Notes: generated from the letters alone by a model not told the origin. DNA of 64,000 nt from CAZAFL01 sp964484465 (GCA_964484465.1 CAZAFL010000001.1:1-64000), one strand, 5' to 3'. Positions 34,417-44,320 are shown, counted from the first letter of the stretch. Made by a program: numbers and translations.

Positions 34417-37400
34417 ATGGCAATCCTTCTCAAAAAAAACGTTACAATTCCTGTTACTGATGCGGAGGAATTTATCCGTGAGCGGTTGAAGAAAGGTGAT
34501 ACGACCTCATTTCTGTTTATTGTCCCGACGAAGCGGAAATTACGGGACCTTCAACGTGAGTTTCTAACTGCTGTCCCATCGGGCACTACCCCCGCAGTCT
34601 ATCTTTTCACTTTGGAGACACTTGCCTCGCACTTATTTACGCTTATTTGCGCTCCAAAACGGATTGTCGCAGGCCCGACGCAGGCGGTTCTTGTCAACGA
34701 AGCGATACGTTCCGTCCAGAGCAACCTGCGCTATTTTCATTTATCCGATTCAGCGCACACAATTCCAAAGGGAACATTCCAAAAAATCCTCGATGTCATT
34801 AATTACCTGAAAGATAAAGGAGCATACCCATCGACGCTGTATGCCGAAATAGAATCCGCGGATGCATCGGAACGATGGAAACTCCAGGACATTCTCACGA
34901 TCTATGAGGCTTACGAGAATATACTTGGAGATACTTTTATCGACGCCGCCGGAATGTTGAAACAGCTCAATGCCGAATGGGATACGCCCCGTATGGCTCC
35001 GATGTTTACATCACATTTCAAGAGTGTCGACACTATTCTTGTTTCCGGGTTTGATGAATTCTCCGACCCTGAGATGACGTTCCTGTACCACCTCTCAGGT
35101 AATGAGCAAGTTGGTACAATAGTTTCTTTTGATTACCAGCCGGGTAATGATGAGCTCTTCGGCCATTTGGCGAATAATTACCAGAAGTTCATTCACATGG
35201 GTTTTGAAGAATGCAAAGTGCCTAATCCGAAATCCGGAGAATTTTCCCGCCACATTGCGAATCATCTGTTTCAATACAATTCAAACAGTCCTCAATTACC
35301 TGCATCGGAATATGTAACGGTCCGCCAAGTGACCGACCGCCAGGAGGAAGTCAACACGATTGCGAAAATCATCAAGCGACTGGCATTGCAAACGCCCGAC
35401 CGCGACCTGAGTAAAATTTGCGTGGCGATGTACCGTCCACAGTTGTACACTAACCTGTTCCGGGAGGCGTTCCAGCGGTATGGAATTCCTGCAAACATTA
35501 CCGACCGTTTTGCGCTTGATCAATCTCCGCTGGTGATATCAATTCTGGCACTGCTTGCAGTCCGTCAAAATAATTTTCGTCTGATAGATATCCAAAGGGC
35601 GTTGTCGAGTGCGTATTTTGACTTATCACATGACGGTTCTCCTGTTCGTCCGGGCAATCTTGCTGAAGTCGCCGCCGCGCTGAAGGTAACCGCCGGGTAT
35701 ACAACCTGGATGAACCGTCTTGAGCAGCGGCGCAAGCTCATCGGAGAAGAATTGAACATATGCGCAGACGAGTTTGAGGAACTGCGGCTTCAGCGTGAAG
35801 AACATTCGCTGCAGGAAGCAAAAAAAGATCTCGCATATCTTGCGAATCTACTCCGCCGGTTTGAGAAACCCATGACCCCTGTGGAATTTCGCCGTCACCT
35901 GCTCGCAATGCTGGATGAGCTGCGAACGATGGAAGGAATCGTCAAAATTCATTCAAGGGCTTTAGCAGAAGACCTTCTCGAGAAAGACTCGCGGGCATAT
36001 CAAAAGTTTTTGATTTTTCTGGATGAATTTCTTGATATTCTTGAATTCGAAAGGTCGGAACCCCTCCGCCAACCGGTCTCATACTATCTTGAACGCCTTA
36101 AAACAACGATGTCACAGGTCCGGTATAATCTGAGACAACAATACGGATATGGAGTGTACGTAACCTCCTTTGAAGAAACCCGCGGCCTGCAATTCGATGT
36201 TATGATAATAGCTGGGATGGTCGATGGTGAGTTCCCTCCACCGTATCAGCCGAATACCTTTTTAACACCCTCTCGCCGGTTGCGGCAGGAAGGGTACCAC
36301 CTGACAGAACACCGTTATCTTTGCTATCAGGCATTGACGAATTTCACAGAACACCTGTATGTAACGCACCCCATGAAAGATGGTGAAATGGAACTTGTCC
36401 CCTCTTCGTTTTTAAGTGCAATACGTAAGGTTATAGATGTGCAGGAAGTTCGAGGAAACGACAATACAGATCTTGATAATACAATTTACTCCCCTGTTGA
36501 AATGCTCGGACACTTGGGGAAATTCGCGGGGTCTTCCTCAGGCGAATATATGGAAGCATTCCTGCCACATCTTGATGATGAATTACGGGCGACATTCAAC
36601 CACATGCGCCACGCCATCACCGTTGAAAAGAGCCGGCTGGGGGGGAAGTCATTGCCTGAATATGACGGTGTGATCGGTTCTCGTCTTGACAAAGAATCGA
36701 AAGCGAAGCTCGAACGTTTTCGTGCAAATGTGTTTTCGGTATCCCAGCTCGAATCCTACGGTCGATGCCCGTTCCAGTACTTTGGCGACAGGGTTTTGCG
36801 GCTTAATGTCGCCAGTACAGCGGAAGAACAACTTTCTCCCATTGAACGGGGAGGGCTGCTGCATGAGTTGCTGTTTGAATTTTATGTGCAACGACGCGAG
36901 CGTAACCTCAAACCGTTGTTCGAAACAACCGAAGAAGAATTTCGTCAGGCGACGGAAGAACTACTTGCACTCGCATCCCGCAAAATTGACGAGCTGTATG
37001 TTCCCGATATTTTTTGGGAAGTTGACAAGGAATTACTTCTGGGAACGGCAACACGAAAAGGCGCATTACAGGAATTTCTCGAAACCGAAAAGAATAGGAA
37101 GCTTGAAGTGACCCCATCATTTTTCGAGGCAACGTTTGGTCCCCATGTCGGTAATAAAAAAGCAAGTGACCCGAAATTCGACTACGAAAAACCGGTAACA
37201 GCGGGTGCCGTTCAGTTGCGGGGGAAAGTAGACCGAATCGAGCTCGGAAGCGGTAAATTCACTATAATAGATTATAAAACCGGAAGCATCATCGCAAAAC
37301 GCAGGGAAATCGACCTTGGGATGAGTTTGCAACTCCCCGTCTATCTTTACGCAGTCGAACGGATTCTTGCAGAAAAAACCGGGAGAGCAATGAATGGCGT

Positions 37401-37704
37401 TGCGGGTATATACTACAACCTGAAACCGCCGGTGAAAGAAGAGCTCGGTATCGGAAGCAGCGAACACAAAGACAAAGCGTTTATATCGAAAAGATCGTCT
37501 CATCAGCTTCTTCAAAGCGATGAAGAGCTCAAAGCGGTCATCAACAGGGCAATAGGATTTGTGAACGATTATGTTGATAAGATTGCCCGCGGGGAGTTTC
37601 CGGTTGCCCCCAAAATTCCGGAAACAATTTGCACGTATTGCGATTTCCGGTCAATATGCCGGATTCAAGCTTCTATTGCGTTGCCGCGCGAGGGTGTTTC
37701 TTGA
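34417..37704 (+). CDS. AddB-like PD-(D/E)XK nuclease with Fe-S cluster motif
   Basis: A 1095-residue protein of the AddB / RecB-nuclease class. The N-terminal half is helicase-shaped but lacks an intact Walker A (the strand FLFIVPTKRKLRD stands in its place). The C terminus is a RecB-type nuclease: C784 (YGRCPFQYF), the His of GLLHELLFEFY, D939 (GKVDRIE), D952 and K954 (IIDYKTG). C1072, C1075 and C1081 (CTYCDFRSIC) join C784 to bind an iron-sulfur cluster, as in AddB. AddB works with AddA in double-strand-break repair; no addA is adjacent. The TGA overlaps the TTG of the next gene. Confidence 0.85.
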   Translation: MAILLKKNVTIPVTDAEEFIRERLKKGDTTSFLFIVPTKRKLRDLQREFLTAVPSGTTPAVYLFTLETLASHLFTLICAPKRIVAGPTQAVLVNEAIRSVQSNLRYFHLSDSAHTIPKGTFQKILDVINYLKDKGAYPSTLYAEIESADASERWKLQDILTIYEAYENILGDTFIDAAGMLKQLNAEWDTPRMAPMFTSHFKSVDTILVSGFDEFSDPEMTFLYHLSGNEQVGTIVSFDYQPGNDELFGHLANNYQKFIHMGFEECKVPNPKSGEFSRHIANHLFQYNSNSPQLPASEYVTVRQVTDRQEEVNTIAKIIKRLALQTPDRDLSKICVAMYRPQLYTNLFREAFQRYGIPANITDRFALDQSPLVISILALLAVRQNNFRLIDIQRALSSAYFDLSHDGSPVRPGNLAEVAAALKVTAGYTTWMNRLEQRRKLIGEELNICADEFEELRLQREEHSLQEAKKDLAYLANLLRRFEKPMTPVEFRRHLLAMLDELRTMEGIVKIHSRALAEDLLEKDSRAYQKFLIFLDEFLDILEFERSEPLRQPVSYYLERLKTTMSQVRYNLRQQYGYGVYVTSFEETRGLQFDVMIIAGMVDGEFPPPYQPNTFLTPSRRLRQEGYHLTEHRYLCYQALTNFTEHLYVTHPMKDGEMELVPSSFLSAIRKVIDVQEVRGNDNTDLDNTIYSPVEMLGHLGKFAGSSSGEYMEAFLPHLDDELRATFNHMRHAITVEKSRLGGKSLPEYDGVIGSRLDKESKAKLERFRANVFSVSQLESYGRCPFQYFGDRVLRLNVASTAEEQLSPIERGGLLHELLFEFYVQRRERNLKPLFETTEEEFRQATEELLALASRKIDELYVPDIFWEVDKELLLGTATRKGALQEFLETEKNRKLEVTPSFFEATFGPHVGNKKASDPKFDYEKPVTAGAVQLRGKVDRIELGSGKFTIIDYKTGSIIAKRREIDLGMSLQLPVYLYAVERILAEKTGRAMNGVAGIYYNLKPPVKEELGIGSSEHKDKAFISKRSSHQLLQSDEELKAVINRAIGFVNDYVDKIARGEFPVAPKIPETICTYCDFRSICRIQASIALPREGVS

Positions 37705-38024
37705 ATCCGATAAAGGTGAAACGTGTAAGTGCGACAGCGCTGCAGATAGAATGGGATGATGGTCACAAAAGTCATCACACAACGGAGGTGTTACGGAATA
37801 ATTGCCCCTGCGCTTCCTGTAAGGCGGACGCCGATTCGGGAGAACCACGTGTGTTGCTGCCCATTCTTGTCCCCGGAAAATACGAGTTGCGCGCGGTTCA
37901 ACCCGTTGGAAGCTACGCACTGCAGTTGACATGGGGGGACGGTCACATGACTGGTATCTACACGTATGAACACTTGCGGGAGATCTGCGAATGCGAGGAG
38001 TGTATTAAAAAGAAAGTGTTATAG
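37701..38024 (+). CDS. DUF971 (gamma-butyrobetaine hydroxylase-like N-terminal) protein
   Basis: A 107-residue small domain protein: IEWDDGHKSHHTTEVLRNNCPCASCKAD, then VGSYALQLTWGDGHMTGIYTYEHLREICECEEC. The Cys pairs suggest metal binding. DUF971 proteins are found near iron-sulfur and ParA/Mrp genes and as a domain of carnitine-biosynthesis hydroxylases. The start is TTG at 37701, sharing TTGA with the AddB-like stop; no ATG is available nearer than 37629, which lies inside that gene. Confidence 0.82.
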   Translation: MNPIKVKRVSATALQIEWDDGHKSHHTTEVLRNNCPCASCKADADSGEPRVLLPILVPGKYELRAVQPVGSYALQLTWGDGHMTGIYTYEHLREICECEECIKKKVL

Positions 38025-38088
38025 TAAATGAAAAGGTATTTCAAGAACATGAGATTATAAAGTTAATTGGATCATTTTTGGAGGAATT

Positions 38089-38619
38089 ATGGAAGATGAA
38101 ATCCTGGATGAAGAATTCAGCATAATGTTTCAGGAATCGCAACGCGTGAAGGTACTTGATTCAACGACATTTATGCAGCCGATCAAACATCTCAAACTTC
38201 GCAAGCCGATTACACTCTCATTGGGAAAAACGGTGGATGACGCGGTTAACCTTATGACACAAATGGGCGTCGGCTGTATCCTCATTACAAAGGAAGATAA
38301 GCTCTCAGGTATTCTGACAGAGCGGGACATTATCACAAAAGCGTTATCAAAGAAAAAAGACCTTTCTACCATGAAGCTGGAAGATATCATGACGACAAAT
38401 CCTGAGTCTTTCCAGCCTGATGACCCGGTTGCGTTTGCCATCAATGCGATGGATGTCGGAGGATATCGTCATGTCCCCGTTGTCAATGAAAAAAATCAGC
38501 CCCTGGCAATAATTTCAGTAAAAGACATCATCGGTTTCCTTGCCGAACATTTTTCTGAAGAGGTCCTCAATCTCCCGCCGAAGCCGGTACGTCGCGTAGA
38601 CCAGCAGGATGGTGGATAG
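38089..38619 (+). CDS. CBS-domain-pair protein
   Basis: A 176-residue protein consisting mainly of two CBS motifs (about 35-95 and 100-155), such as TLSLGKTVDDAVNLMTQMGVGCILITKEDKLSGILTERDI and a second ending RHVPVVNEKNQPLAIISVKDII. CBS pairs bind adenosine nucleotides and regulate other proteins. A strong ribosome site, GGAGG, lies 6 bases ahead. It lies 34 bases before phosphofructokinase, which might suggest energy sensing, but this is inference. Confidence 0.88.
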   Translation: MEDEILDEEFSIMFQESQRVKVLDSTTFMQPIKHLKLRKPITLSLGKTVDDAVNLMTQMGVGCILITKEDKLSGILTERDIITKALSKKKDLSTMKLEDIMTTNPESFQPDDPVAFAINAMDVGGYRHVPVVNEKNQPLAIISVKDIIGFLAEHFSEEVLNLPPKPVRRVDQQDGG

Positions 38620-38653
38620 AATGTCGTTCGCGAACACAGGTTTTTAACATTCG

Positions 38654-39748
38654 ATGACGCCAATTTCCCTAAACCGCGTCGGCATTCTTACCGGCGGCGG
38701 GGATTGTCCCGGTCTCAATGCAGTCATCCGCAGTGTCGCAAAGCCCGCAATGTCGTACTTCAACGCAAGAGTTACCGGCATTCTCGACGGCTTTGAAGGA
38801 TTCGTGATGGGGCGAATGCGTGAACTTTCGAGACTTGATGTTTCGGGGATTATCAACCTTGGAGGGACAATTCTCGGAACATCGAATAAAGGAGACCCCT
38901 TTCATTTTCCGCGCGAAGATGCCTCAGGGGTTACGATCAGCGATTGTTCCAGCCTCGTTGTCGAAAATTACCGCAAGTGGGGACTCGATGCACTTATCGT
39001 CATCGGCGGTGACGGCACAATGAATATCGCGTACAAGCTCGCAGGAAAAGGATTGAGCATTATCGGCGTTCCCAAGACAATCGACAACGACCTTGAAGCG
39101 ACTGACATTACTTTTGGACACGATTCTGCGTTAGCTGTTGCAACCGAAGCAATCGACCGGCTGCAGACAACAGCATCCTCGCACCACAGGGTTATTGTTG
39201 TCGAAGTTATGGGGCGATACGCAGGCTGGATTGCCCTCGGCGCCGGAGTTGCGGGTGGAGCTGACATCATTCTGATTCCTGAAATTCCATTCAAGTGGGA
39301 TGCAATTTTTGATGCAGTCCAGAAACGGAGCAAGGGAGCCCGGTTCAGCATTATCTGCGTTGCCGAAGGAGCAACGCCTAAAGACGGAGAACGTGTTGTC
39401 AAGGAAAAAGACGAAAAGCGTACCGACCCGGTTCGTCTCGGAGGCATCGGCGATCTTGTTGCACGAAAGATTCAGGAAGAAACAAAGCTCGAAACACGTG
39501 TCACCGTTCTCGGCCATTTGCAACGCGGCGGAAGCCCGACTGCCTTCGACCGTATTCTCGGCACAAAATTTGGGGCGCTCGCTCTGCGTGCCGCAGCAAA
39601 CGGGGAGTTCGGCTGCATGGTAAGTTTGCGCGGACGCGATGTTGTTACCGTAGCTTTAGCGGACGCAATTCGCCGTCAGCGGCTTGTCCCTCCTGACTCC
39701 CAATTGGTTCTTGCCGCGCGGGCCGTTGGAACGAGCTTCGGGGATTAA
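38654..39748 (+). CDS. pfkA: 6-phosphofructokinase (group III, G/K type)
   Basis: Phosphorylates fructose 6-phosphate in glycolysis. The 364-residue chain has GGGDCPGLNAVIR at the start, GGDGT at 118-122, and PKTIDNDLEATD. The two residues that separate phosphoryl donors are G121 (Gly104 in E. coli, the ATP form) and K141 (Gly124 in E. coli, Lys in group III and PPi enzymes). This pair is known from ATP-using members of group III. It lacks the allosteric features expected of the E. coli type. It is followed by aat with one base between. Confidence 0.93.
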   Translation: MTPISLNRVGILTGGGDCPGLNAVIRSVAKPAMSYFNARVTGILDGFEGFVMGRMRELSRLDVSGIINLGGTILGTSNKGDPFHFPREDASGVTISDCSSLVVENYRKWGLDALIVIGGDGTMNIAYKLAGKGLSIIGVPKTIDNDLEATDITFGHDSALAVATEAIDRLQTTASSHHRVIVVEVMGRYAGWIALGAGVAGGADIILIPEIPFKWDAIFDAVQKRSKGARFSIICVAEGATPKDGERVVKEKDEKRTDPVRLGGIGDLVARKIQEETKLETRVTVLGHLQRGGSPTAFDRILGTKFGALALRAAANGEFGCMVSLRGRDVVTVALADAIRRQRLVPPDSQLVLAARAVGTSFGD

Positions 39749-39749
39749 T

Positions 39750-40358
39750 ATGAACGCTGTCAGGGAAAGGAATGCAGCCAAGGTCATCGAACCCGATTTG
39801 CTGCTTGCGGCGTATTCCGCGGGGTATTTCCCCATGGCAGATTCTCATGATGGCCAAATCAAGTGGTACTCCCCCGATCCCCGTGCAATTATTCCGCTTG
39901 ATACGTTGAAGATCTCCCGCAGTCTCCAACAAACATTGAAGAAAAATATTTTTGAAATTCGATGGGATACTTCATTCGAATTGGTGATCCGTGCTTGCGG
40001 TGAAAGAGAAGAGACGTGGATTTCAGAGGAAATCGTGGGAAGTTATCTGCAACTTTTTCGGATTGGAGCTGCACACAGTGTTGAAACATGGAGAGAAGAA
40101 AGACTTGTCGGGGGATTATACGGCGTTTCTCTCGGGGCAGCATTCTTTGGAGAATCGATGTTCAGCCGGGAGCGAAATGCTTCAAAAGTCGCTCTAGTCC
40201 ATTTGGTAGATCGACTACGCCGGAGAAAATTTGAATTACTTGACACTCAATTTATAACGCCACATCTCGCCGGGCTCGGTGCGGTGGAAATTCCACGGGA
40301 AGAGTATTTGCAGCAACTCAAACGATCAGTCAGGAAACAACGGTTGTTCGCGGATTGA
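39750..40358 (+). CDS. aat: leucyl/phenylalanyl-tRNA--protein transferase
   Basis: A 202-residue enzyme that adds Leu or Phe to N-terminal Arg/Lys and so marks proteins for ClpS/ClpAP. Family segments: LLAAYSAGYFPMAD, IKWYSPDPRAIIPLD, GLYGVSLGAAFFGESMFSRERNASKVAL and LLDTQFITPHLAGLGAVEIPREEYL. ATG 39750 gives the usual N terminus; an in-frame ATG at 39684 would run into pfkA. ClpS or ClpA is not in the window. Confidence 0.94.
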   Translation: MNAVRERNAAKVIEPDLLLAAYSAGYFPMADSHDGQIKWYSPDPRAIIPLDTLKISRSLQQTLKKNIFEIRWDTSFELVIRACGEREETWISEEIVGSYLQLFRIGAAHSVETWREERLVGGLYGVSLGAAFFGESMFSRERNASKVALVHLVDRLRRRKFELLDTQFITPHLAGLGAVEIPREEYLQQLKRSVRKQRLFAD

Positions 40359-40383
40359 CATCAACGCCTATCTTTTTTATATT
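40355..40383 (+). promoter_or_regulatory. strong sigma-70-type promoter
   Basis: TTGACA (40355-40360), a 17-base spacer and TATATT (40378-40383): consensus in -35 and one mismatch in -10. It overlaps the aat stop codon and drives the exported amidohydrolase, whose start is 38 bases further on. Confidence 0.75.
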
Positions 40384-40420
40384 TCTTCACATCCACCTCA
40401 TCTTACATAAGGAATGTTAT

Positions 40421-41728
40421 ATGCCGAAGCCGATTGCAGCAGGTTTCCTTTCAATTATTCTTCTCTCCTGTGCATATTCACAACAATCTTCGCCAAAAAT
40501 TGTCGCCCTAAAATGCGGTAGAATTATCGACGGGAAGAATGATAGCGTTCTGGAAAATAACGTGATCATTGTTGAAAATAATCTTATCAAAGCTACCAGT
40601 GCATCGAGCGAGATACCGGAAGGTGCGGAAATTATCGACCTGAGTAATGCAACTGTTCTGCCCGGCCTGATCGACTGCCATACTCACGTCCTGCTTCAGG
40701 GGGACATTACCTCAAAGGATTATGATGACCAGCTTCTGAGAGAATCGATTCCTTACCGGACGATTCGTGCTGCTGTCGCCGCACAGGCGGCGCTTCGCAA
40801 TGGATTCACAACAATTCGCGATGTTGAAACGGAAGGGGCAATGTACGCCGACGTCGATATCAAGAAAGCGATCCAAAACGGTGTTATCCAGGGACCCCGG
40901 ATGTTTGTTTCTACCCGGTCACTCGATGTCACGGGAGCGTATCCGCTATTGGGTTACTCGTGGGAACTCGATATGCCGCACGGCGTTCAGGTCGTGGATG
41001 GTCAGGATGAATGCCGGAAAGCAGTTCGCGAACAAGTTTCGCACGGGGCGGATTGGATTAAGGTCTATGCCGACCGGAGCTACTATTTTGCAGACGACGG
41101 CACGCTCCACAGTATCCTGACTTTCACCTTCGACGAGCTCAAAGCAATTTGCGATGAAGCGCATAAACTTCACCGAAAAGTTGCTGCGCATGCAATCGGT
41201 CATGAAGGAATTGAAAATTCCATTAAAGCCGGCGTGAATACCGTCGAACACGGTGACGGGTTCGATGAAGGACTGATTGCGCTCGCGAAGAAACAGGGGG
41301 TGTACTGGTGTCCGACATTATTTATTACCGAGTATGTTGCAGAAGGGCGCGCTGCAGAGGGACGACCGATATACAAACAGATGATCGATTATCATCGGAG
41401 AGCATTTGCAAAAGGCGTAAAAGCTGGAGTGAAAATTGCTTTCGGTACCGATGCGGGCGGCTTCGCGTGGGATGTGAATGAAGCGGTCGAGTTCAAGCGC
41501 ATGGTCGACGCCGGCATGACGCCGATGCAGGCGATCAAATCGGGAACGACTGTCGCTGCTGATTTACTCGACATGAACGGCAAGATTGGCGAAATTTCTC
41601 CCGGCGCATTTGCGGATATTGTTGCCGTTCAGGGAGATCCGTTACAGGATATCACGGTGCTTGAGCATATCGGATTTGTCATGAAGGAAGGACGGATCTA
41701 CAAGAATGAAATAGAAATCAAACGATAA
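40421..41728 (+). CDS. exported amidohydrolase (imidazolonepropionase-like)
   Basis: A 435-residue protein with a signal peptide (MPKPIAAGFLSIILLSCAYSQ). The barrel metal ligands are in PGLIDCHTHVLLQ, AHAIGHEGIENS and GTDAGGF; the C-terminal composite domain is IGEISPGAFADIVAVQGDPLQDI. This is the Xaa-Pro dipeptidase / carboxypeptidase-like exported group often found in Bacteroidota and Acidobacteriota. A longer in-frame start would overlap aat. It is a distant paralogue of the exported amidohydrolase at 21122. Confidence 0.88.
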   Translation: MPKPIAAGFLSIILLSCAYSQQSSPKIVALKCGRIIDGKNDSVLENNVIIVENNLIKATSASSEIPEGAEIIDLSNATVLPGLIDCHTHVLLQGDITSKDYDDQLLRESIPYRTIRAAVAAQAALRNGFTTIRDVETEGAMYADVDIKKAIQNGVIQGPRMFVSTRSLDVTGAYPLLGYSWELDMPHGVQVVDGQDECRKAVREQVSHGADWIKVYADRSYYFADDGTLHSILTFTFDELKAICDEAHKLHRKVAAHAIGHEGIENSIKAGVNTVEHGDGFDEGLIALAKKQGVYWCPTLFITEYVAEGRAAEGRPIYKQMIDYHRRAFAKGVKAGVKIAFGTDAGGFAWDVNEAVEFKRMVDAGMTPMQAIKSGTTVAADLLDMNGKIGEISPGAFADIVAVQGDPLQDITVLEHIGFVMKEGRIYKNEIEIKR

Positions 41729-41805
41729 GCTAACGCAACGCCTCCGATAGTGATTTTCTCTTTCCTGGCCGCCATCATCCAATCAATCAGAACACACGTA
41801 TATCA

Positions 41806-43761
41806 GTGAATCGATTTCTTAAATCGCACAAGTCCACCGTCGTTGCCGTTTCCCTGATGGTCATAACAGTTTGTGTTTACTGGCGGGTCAGGAATAATGA
41901 ATTCGTTGATTATGATGATGGCTCGTATATCACGGAAAACCATATGGTGCAATCTGGAATCACACTTGATGGCATCGCATGGGCGTTTACCACAGGCTAT
42001 GGGGCAAACTGGCATCCGTTAACCTGGATATCCCACATGGTCGATTGCCAGCTGTTCAGTCTCGACCCGGCCGCGCATCATTTGATGAATGTTCTGTTTC
42101 ATACATTCAGCACAGTTCTTCTGTTCGGGATATTCCACCGTATGACGGGTGCATTATGGAAAAGTGCATTTATTGCCGCTGTTTTTGCACTACACCCTCT
42201 CCATGTCGAATCAGTCGCATGGGCCGCAGAACGTAAAGATGTTCTTAGTACGTTTTTCTGGGCGTTGACAATCGGCATGTACGTGTGGTATGCCGGGGAG
42301 CCCACGGTCAAAAAATATCTCCTCATGGTGTTGACGTTCGGACTCGGTCTGCTGTCCAAGCCGATGCTCGTTACGCTGCCGTTTGTGCTTTTGCTATTAG
42401 ATTATTGGCCACTCAACCGTATTCAACTTTGGCAATCTACTGAAGATTTTCAATCAACGTCGTCGACAATTTTTCGGTTGGTTCGGGAAAAGATTCCGCT
42501 GTTTGTGATGGCAATTGCTTCGAGCAGTGTCACGTACATCGTTCAGCGACAGGGTGGAGCTGTCCGCTCGTTCGATGTGCTTCCCCTCTCAATCAGAATT
42601 GAAAATGCTTTTTTGTCGTATCTTCAATACCTTGAGAAATCATTCTGGCCATCCGGACTTGCCGTATTTTATCCTCATCCCATTCATACTATGTCCGTCA
42701 TTGGAGTTGGTTTTTCCTGTGTTGTGCTCCTTTCAATTACATTATTGTCTGTTCGCACCAGCAGAAAGCTCCCGTATGTAATTGTGGGATGGCTATGGTA
42801 CATAGGAACGCTCGTCCCCGTCATCGGCATTGTGCAAGTTGGCTCGAGTGCAATGGCAGACAGGTATATGTATGTGCCTCTCATCGGAATATCCATTATT
42901 GTTGCCTGGGGCGTATCGGACCTTTTCAAAAATTGGCAGCATAAAGGGATTGTGTTGTCTGCGGCATCAACAGTCGCATTGGTAGGATTCGGCTTTTGCT
43001 CACACCGCCAGATAGGCTATTGGCACGATACCATTTCTCTGTTTGAACATGCCCAAACCGTGACGCAGAATAATTATATCGCTCATTCGAACCTTGCTCT
43101 TGCCCTTACAAAACAAGGAAAAATTAATGAAGCCATGGAGCATTTCAAGGAATCACTGAGGATTAATCCCGGCTCAGGCGAAATGCAGAGCAATATGGGA
43201 AGCGCACTCATCCGGCAAGGGAGAATTGCTGAAGCGATTGCCTGTTGTGAGGAAGCGGTACATATCAGACCCGACCACCCGTTGGCGCAATATAATCTTG
43301 CGTACTGTCTGGCTGCACAAGGGAATATCTCTGAGGCAATCAATCATTATGCTGAGGCTGTACGCCTGAAACCGGATTATGCTGATGCGCGCTTGAACCT
43401 TGCAAACCTTCTTGCGCAATCCGGAAATCTTGCTGAAGCGAAAACACAATTTTCAGAATTGCTCCGCATTGACCCGCGGGCAGAAAAGGCATATCTTGCG
43501 TTAGGGTATTATGTGGATGCAGATGGACATCCGGAGGAGGCAATCGGATATTATACGAAGGCGCTCGAGATAAAACCGGAGTTTGCAGAGGCACATTACC
43601 TTCTGGGACTGACGTTGGCTCGCCGGGGGGAGGTTCCTGATGCCATTCGGCATTTACGCGAAGCAGTCCGGATTAAGCCTGATTATGCCGCAGCCCGTGC
43701 AAGTCTGGAGCATGAGCTACAGCTTCAGAACCCAGAGGGAACTGCAAAGAAAACGCATTGA
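41806..43761 (+). CDS. TMTC-like membrane protein with C-terminal TPR repeats
   Basis: A 651-residue protein beginning with GTG at 41806. The first 420 residues hold about nine to ten transmembrane helices. The first loop carries FVDYDDGSYITEN, with the acidic pair expected of GT-C glycosyltransferases of the TMTC type. HWHPLTW-like (NWHPLTWISHM) and ALHPLHVESVAWAAERKDVLS are family signatures. From about residue 425 there are five to six TPR units (NEAMEHFKESLRINPGSGEMQ and so on). In eukaryotes TMTC enzymes O-mannosylate proteins; a bacterial donor and target are unknown. Confidence 0.82.
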   Translation: MNRFLKSHKSTVVAVSLMVITVCVYWRVRNNEFVDYDDGSYITENHMVQSGITLDGIAWAFTTGYGANWHPLTWISHMVDCQLFSLDPAAHHLMNVLFHTFSTVLLFGIFHRMTGALWKSAFIAAVFALHPLHVESVAWAAERKDVLSTFFWALTIGMYVWYAGEPTVKKYLLMVLTFGLGLLSKPMLVTLPFVLLLLDYWPLNRIQLWQSTEDFQSTSSTIFRLVREKIPLFVMAIASSSVTYIVQRQGGAVRSFDVLPLSIRIENAFLSYLQYLEKSFWPSGLAVFYPHPIHTMSVIGVGFSCVVLLSITLLSVRTSRKLPYVIVGWLWYIGTLVPVIGIVQVGSSAMADRYMYVPLIGISIIVAWGVSDLFKNWQHKGIVLSAASTVALVGFGFCSHRQIGYWHDTISLFEHAQTVTQNNYIAHSNLALALTKQGKINEAMEHFKESLRINPGSGEMQSNMGSALIRQGRIAEAIACCEEAVHIRPDHPLAQYNLAYCLAAQGNISEAINHYAEAVRLKPDYADARLNLANLLAQSGNLAEAKTQFSELLRIDPRAEKAYLALGYYVDADGHPEEAIGYYTKALEIKPEFAEAHYLLGLTLARRGEVPDAIRHLREAVRIKPDYAAARASLEHELQLQNPEGTAKKTH

Positions 43762-43824
43762 TGTCATGTAATCGAAGAAGAACGGTTTCCTGAGAACGTG
43801 GATAATATTATGAGAGGAAGAATC

Positions 43825-44268
43825 ATGATAAAAATATTTTTTGCGCTGCTGCTTTTTCTTTTGACTGAATGCGCTGCTGTTGCGCAGGTGGATTCGACCT
43901 GGAAGGATGAAATACGGTCGGTCCTCGCGCGACAGACGAAGGCATGGAATAACGGTGACGTTAACGGTTATATGCAAGGTTACTGGAAATCGGATGAGTT
44001 ACTCTTTACCAGCAGCGGTAACGTGCGAAGAGGCTGGAAGGTAACTCTTGAGAAATACAAAAACAGTTACGACACCAGAGAAAAAATGGGTGTGCTGAAA
44101 TTTTCCGACATGGAATTCAACAAACTCTCATCCACATCTGCATGGGTGTTCGGACACTGGGAGCTTGAGCGTGCATCCGACCATCCCCATGGTGTTTTCA
44201 CACTTATTCTGAAAAAATTTTCGGATGGCTGGAAGATCATTCACGACCATACATCTGTTGCCGAATAA
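43825..44268 (+). CDS. exported NTF2-like (DUF4440/SnoaL-type) protein
   Basis: A 147-residue protein with a signal peptide (MIKIFFALLLFLLTECAAVAQ). The mature part has the cone-fold pattern: IRSVLARQTKAWNNGDVNGYMQGYWKSDELLFTSSG, VTLEKYKNSY and the final strand GWKIIHDHTS. Such domains bind small ligands or act as enzymes; nothing tells which. ATG 43825 is preceded by AGAGGAAG at the right distance; GTG 43798 and ATG 43810 lie upstream in frame. Confidence 0.82.
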   Translation: MIKIFFALLLFLLTECAAVAQVDSTWKDEIRSVLARQTKAWNNGDVNGYMQGYWKSDELLFTSSGNVRRGWKVTLEKYKNSYDTREKMGVLKFSDMEFNKLSSTSAWVFGHWELERASDHPHGVFTLILKKFSDGWKIIHDHTSVAE

Positions 44269-44320
44269 GCATTTCGTGGGTTGTAATTTCTAAAACCAAT
44301 AATATTGACGGTTTTTTGAA

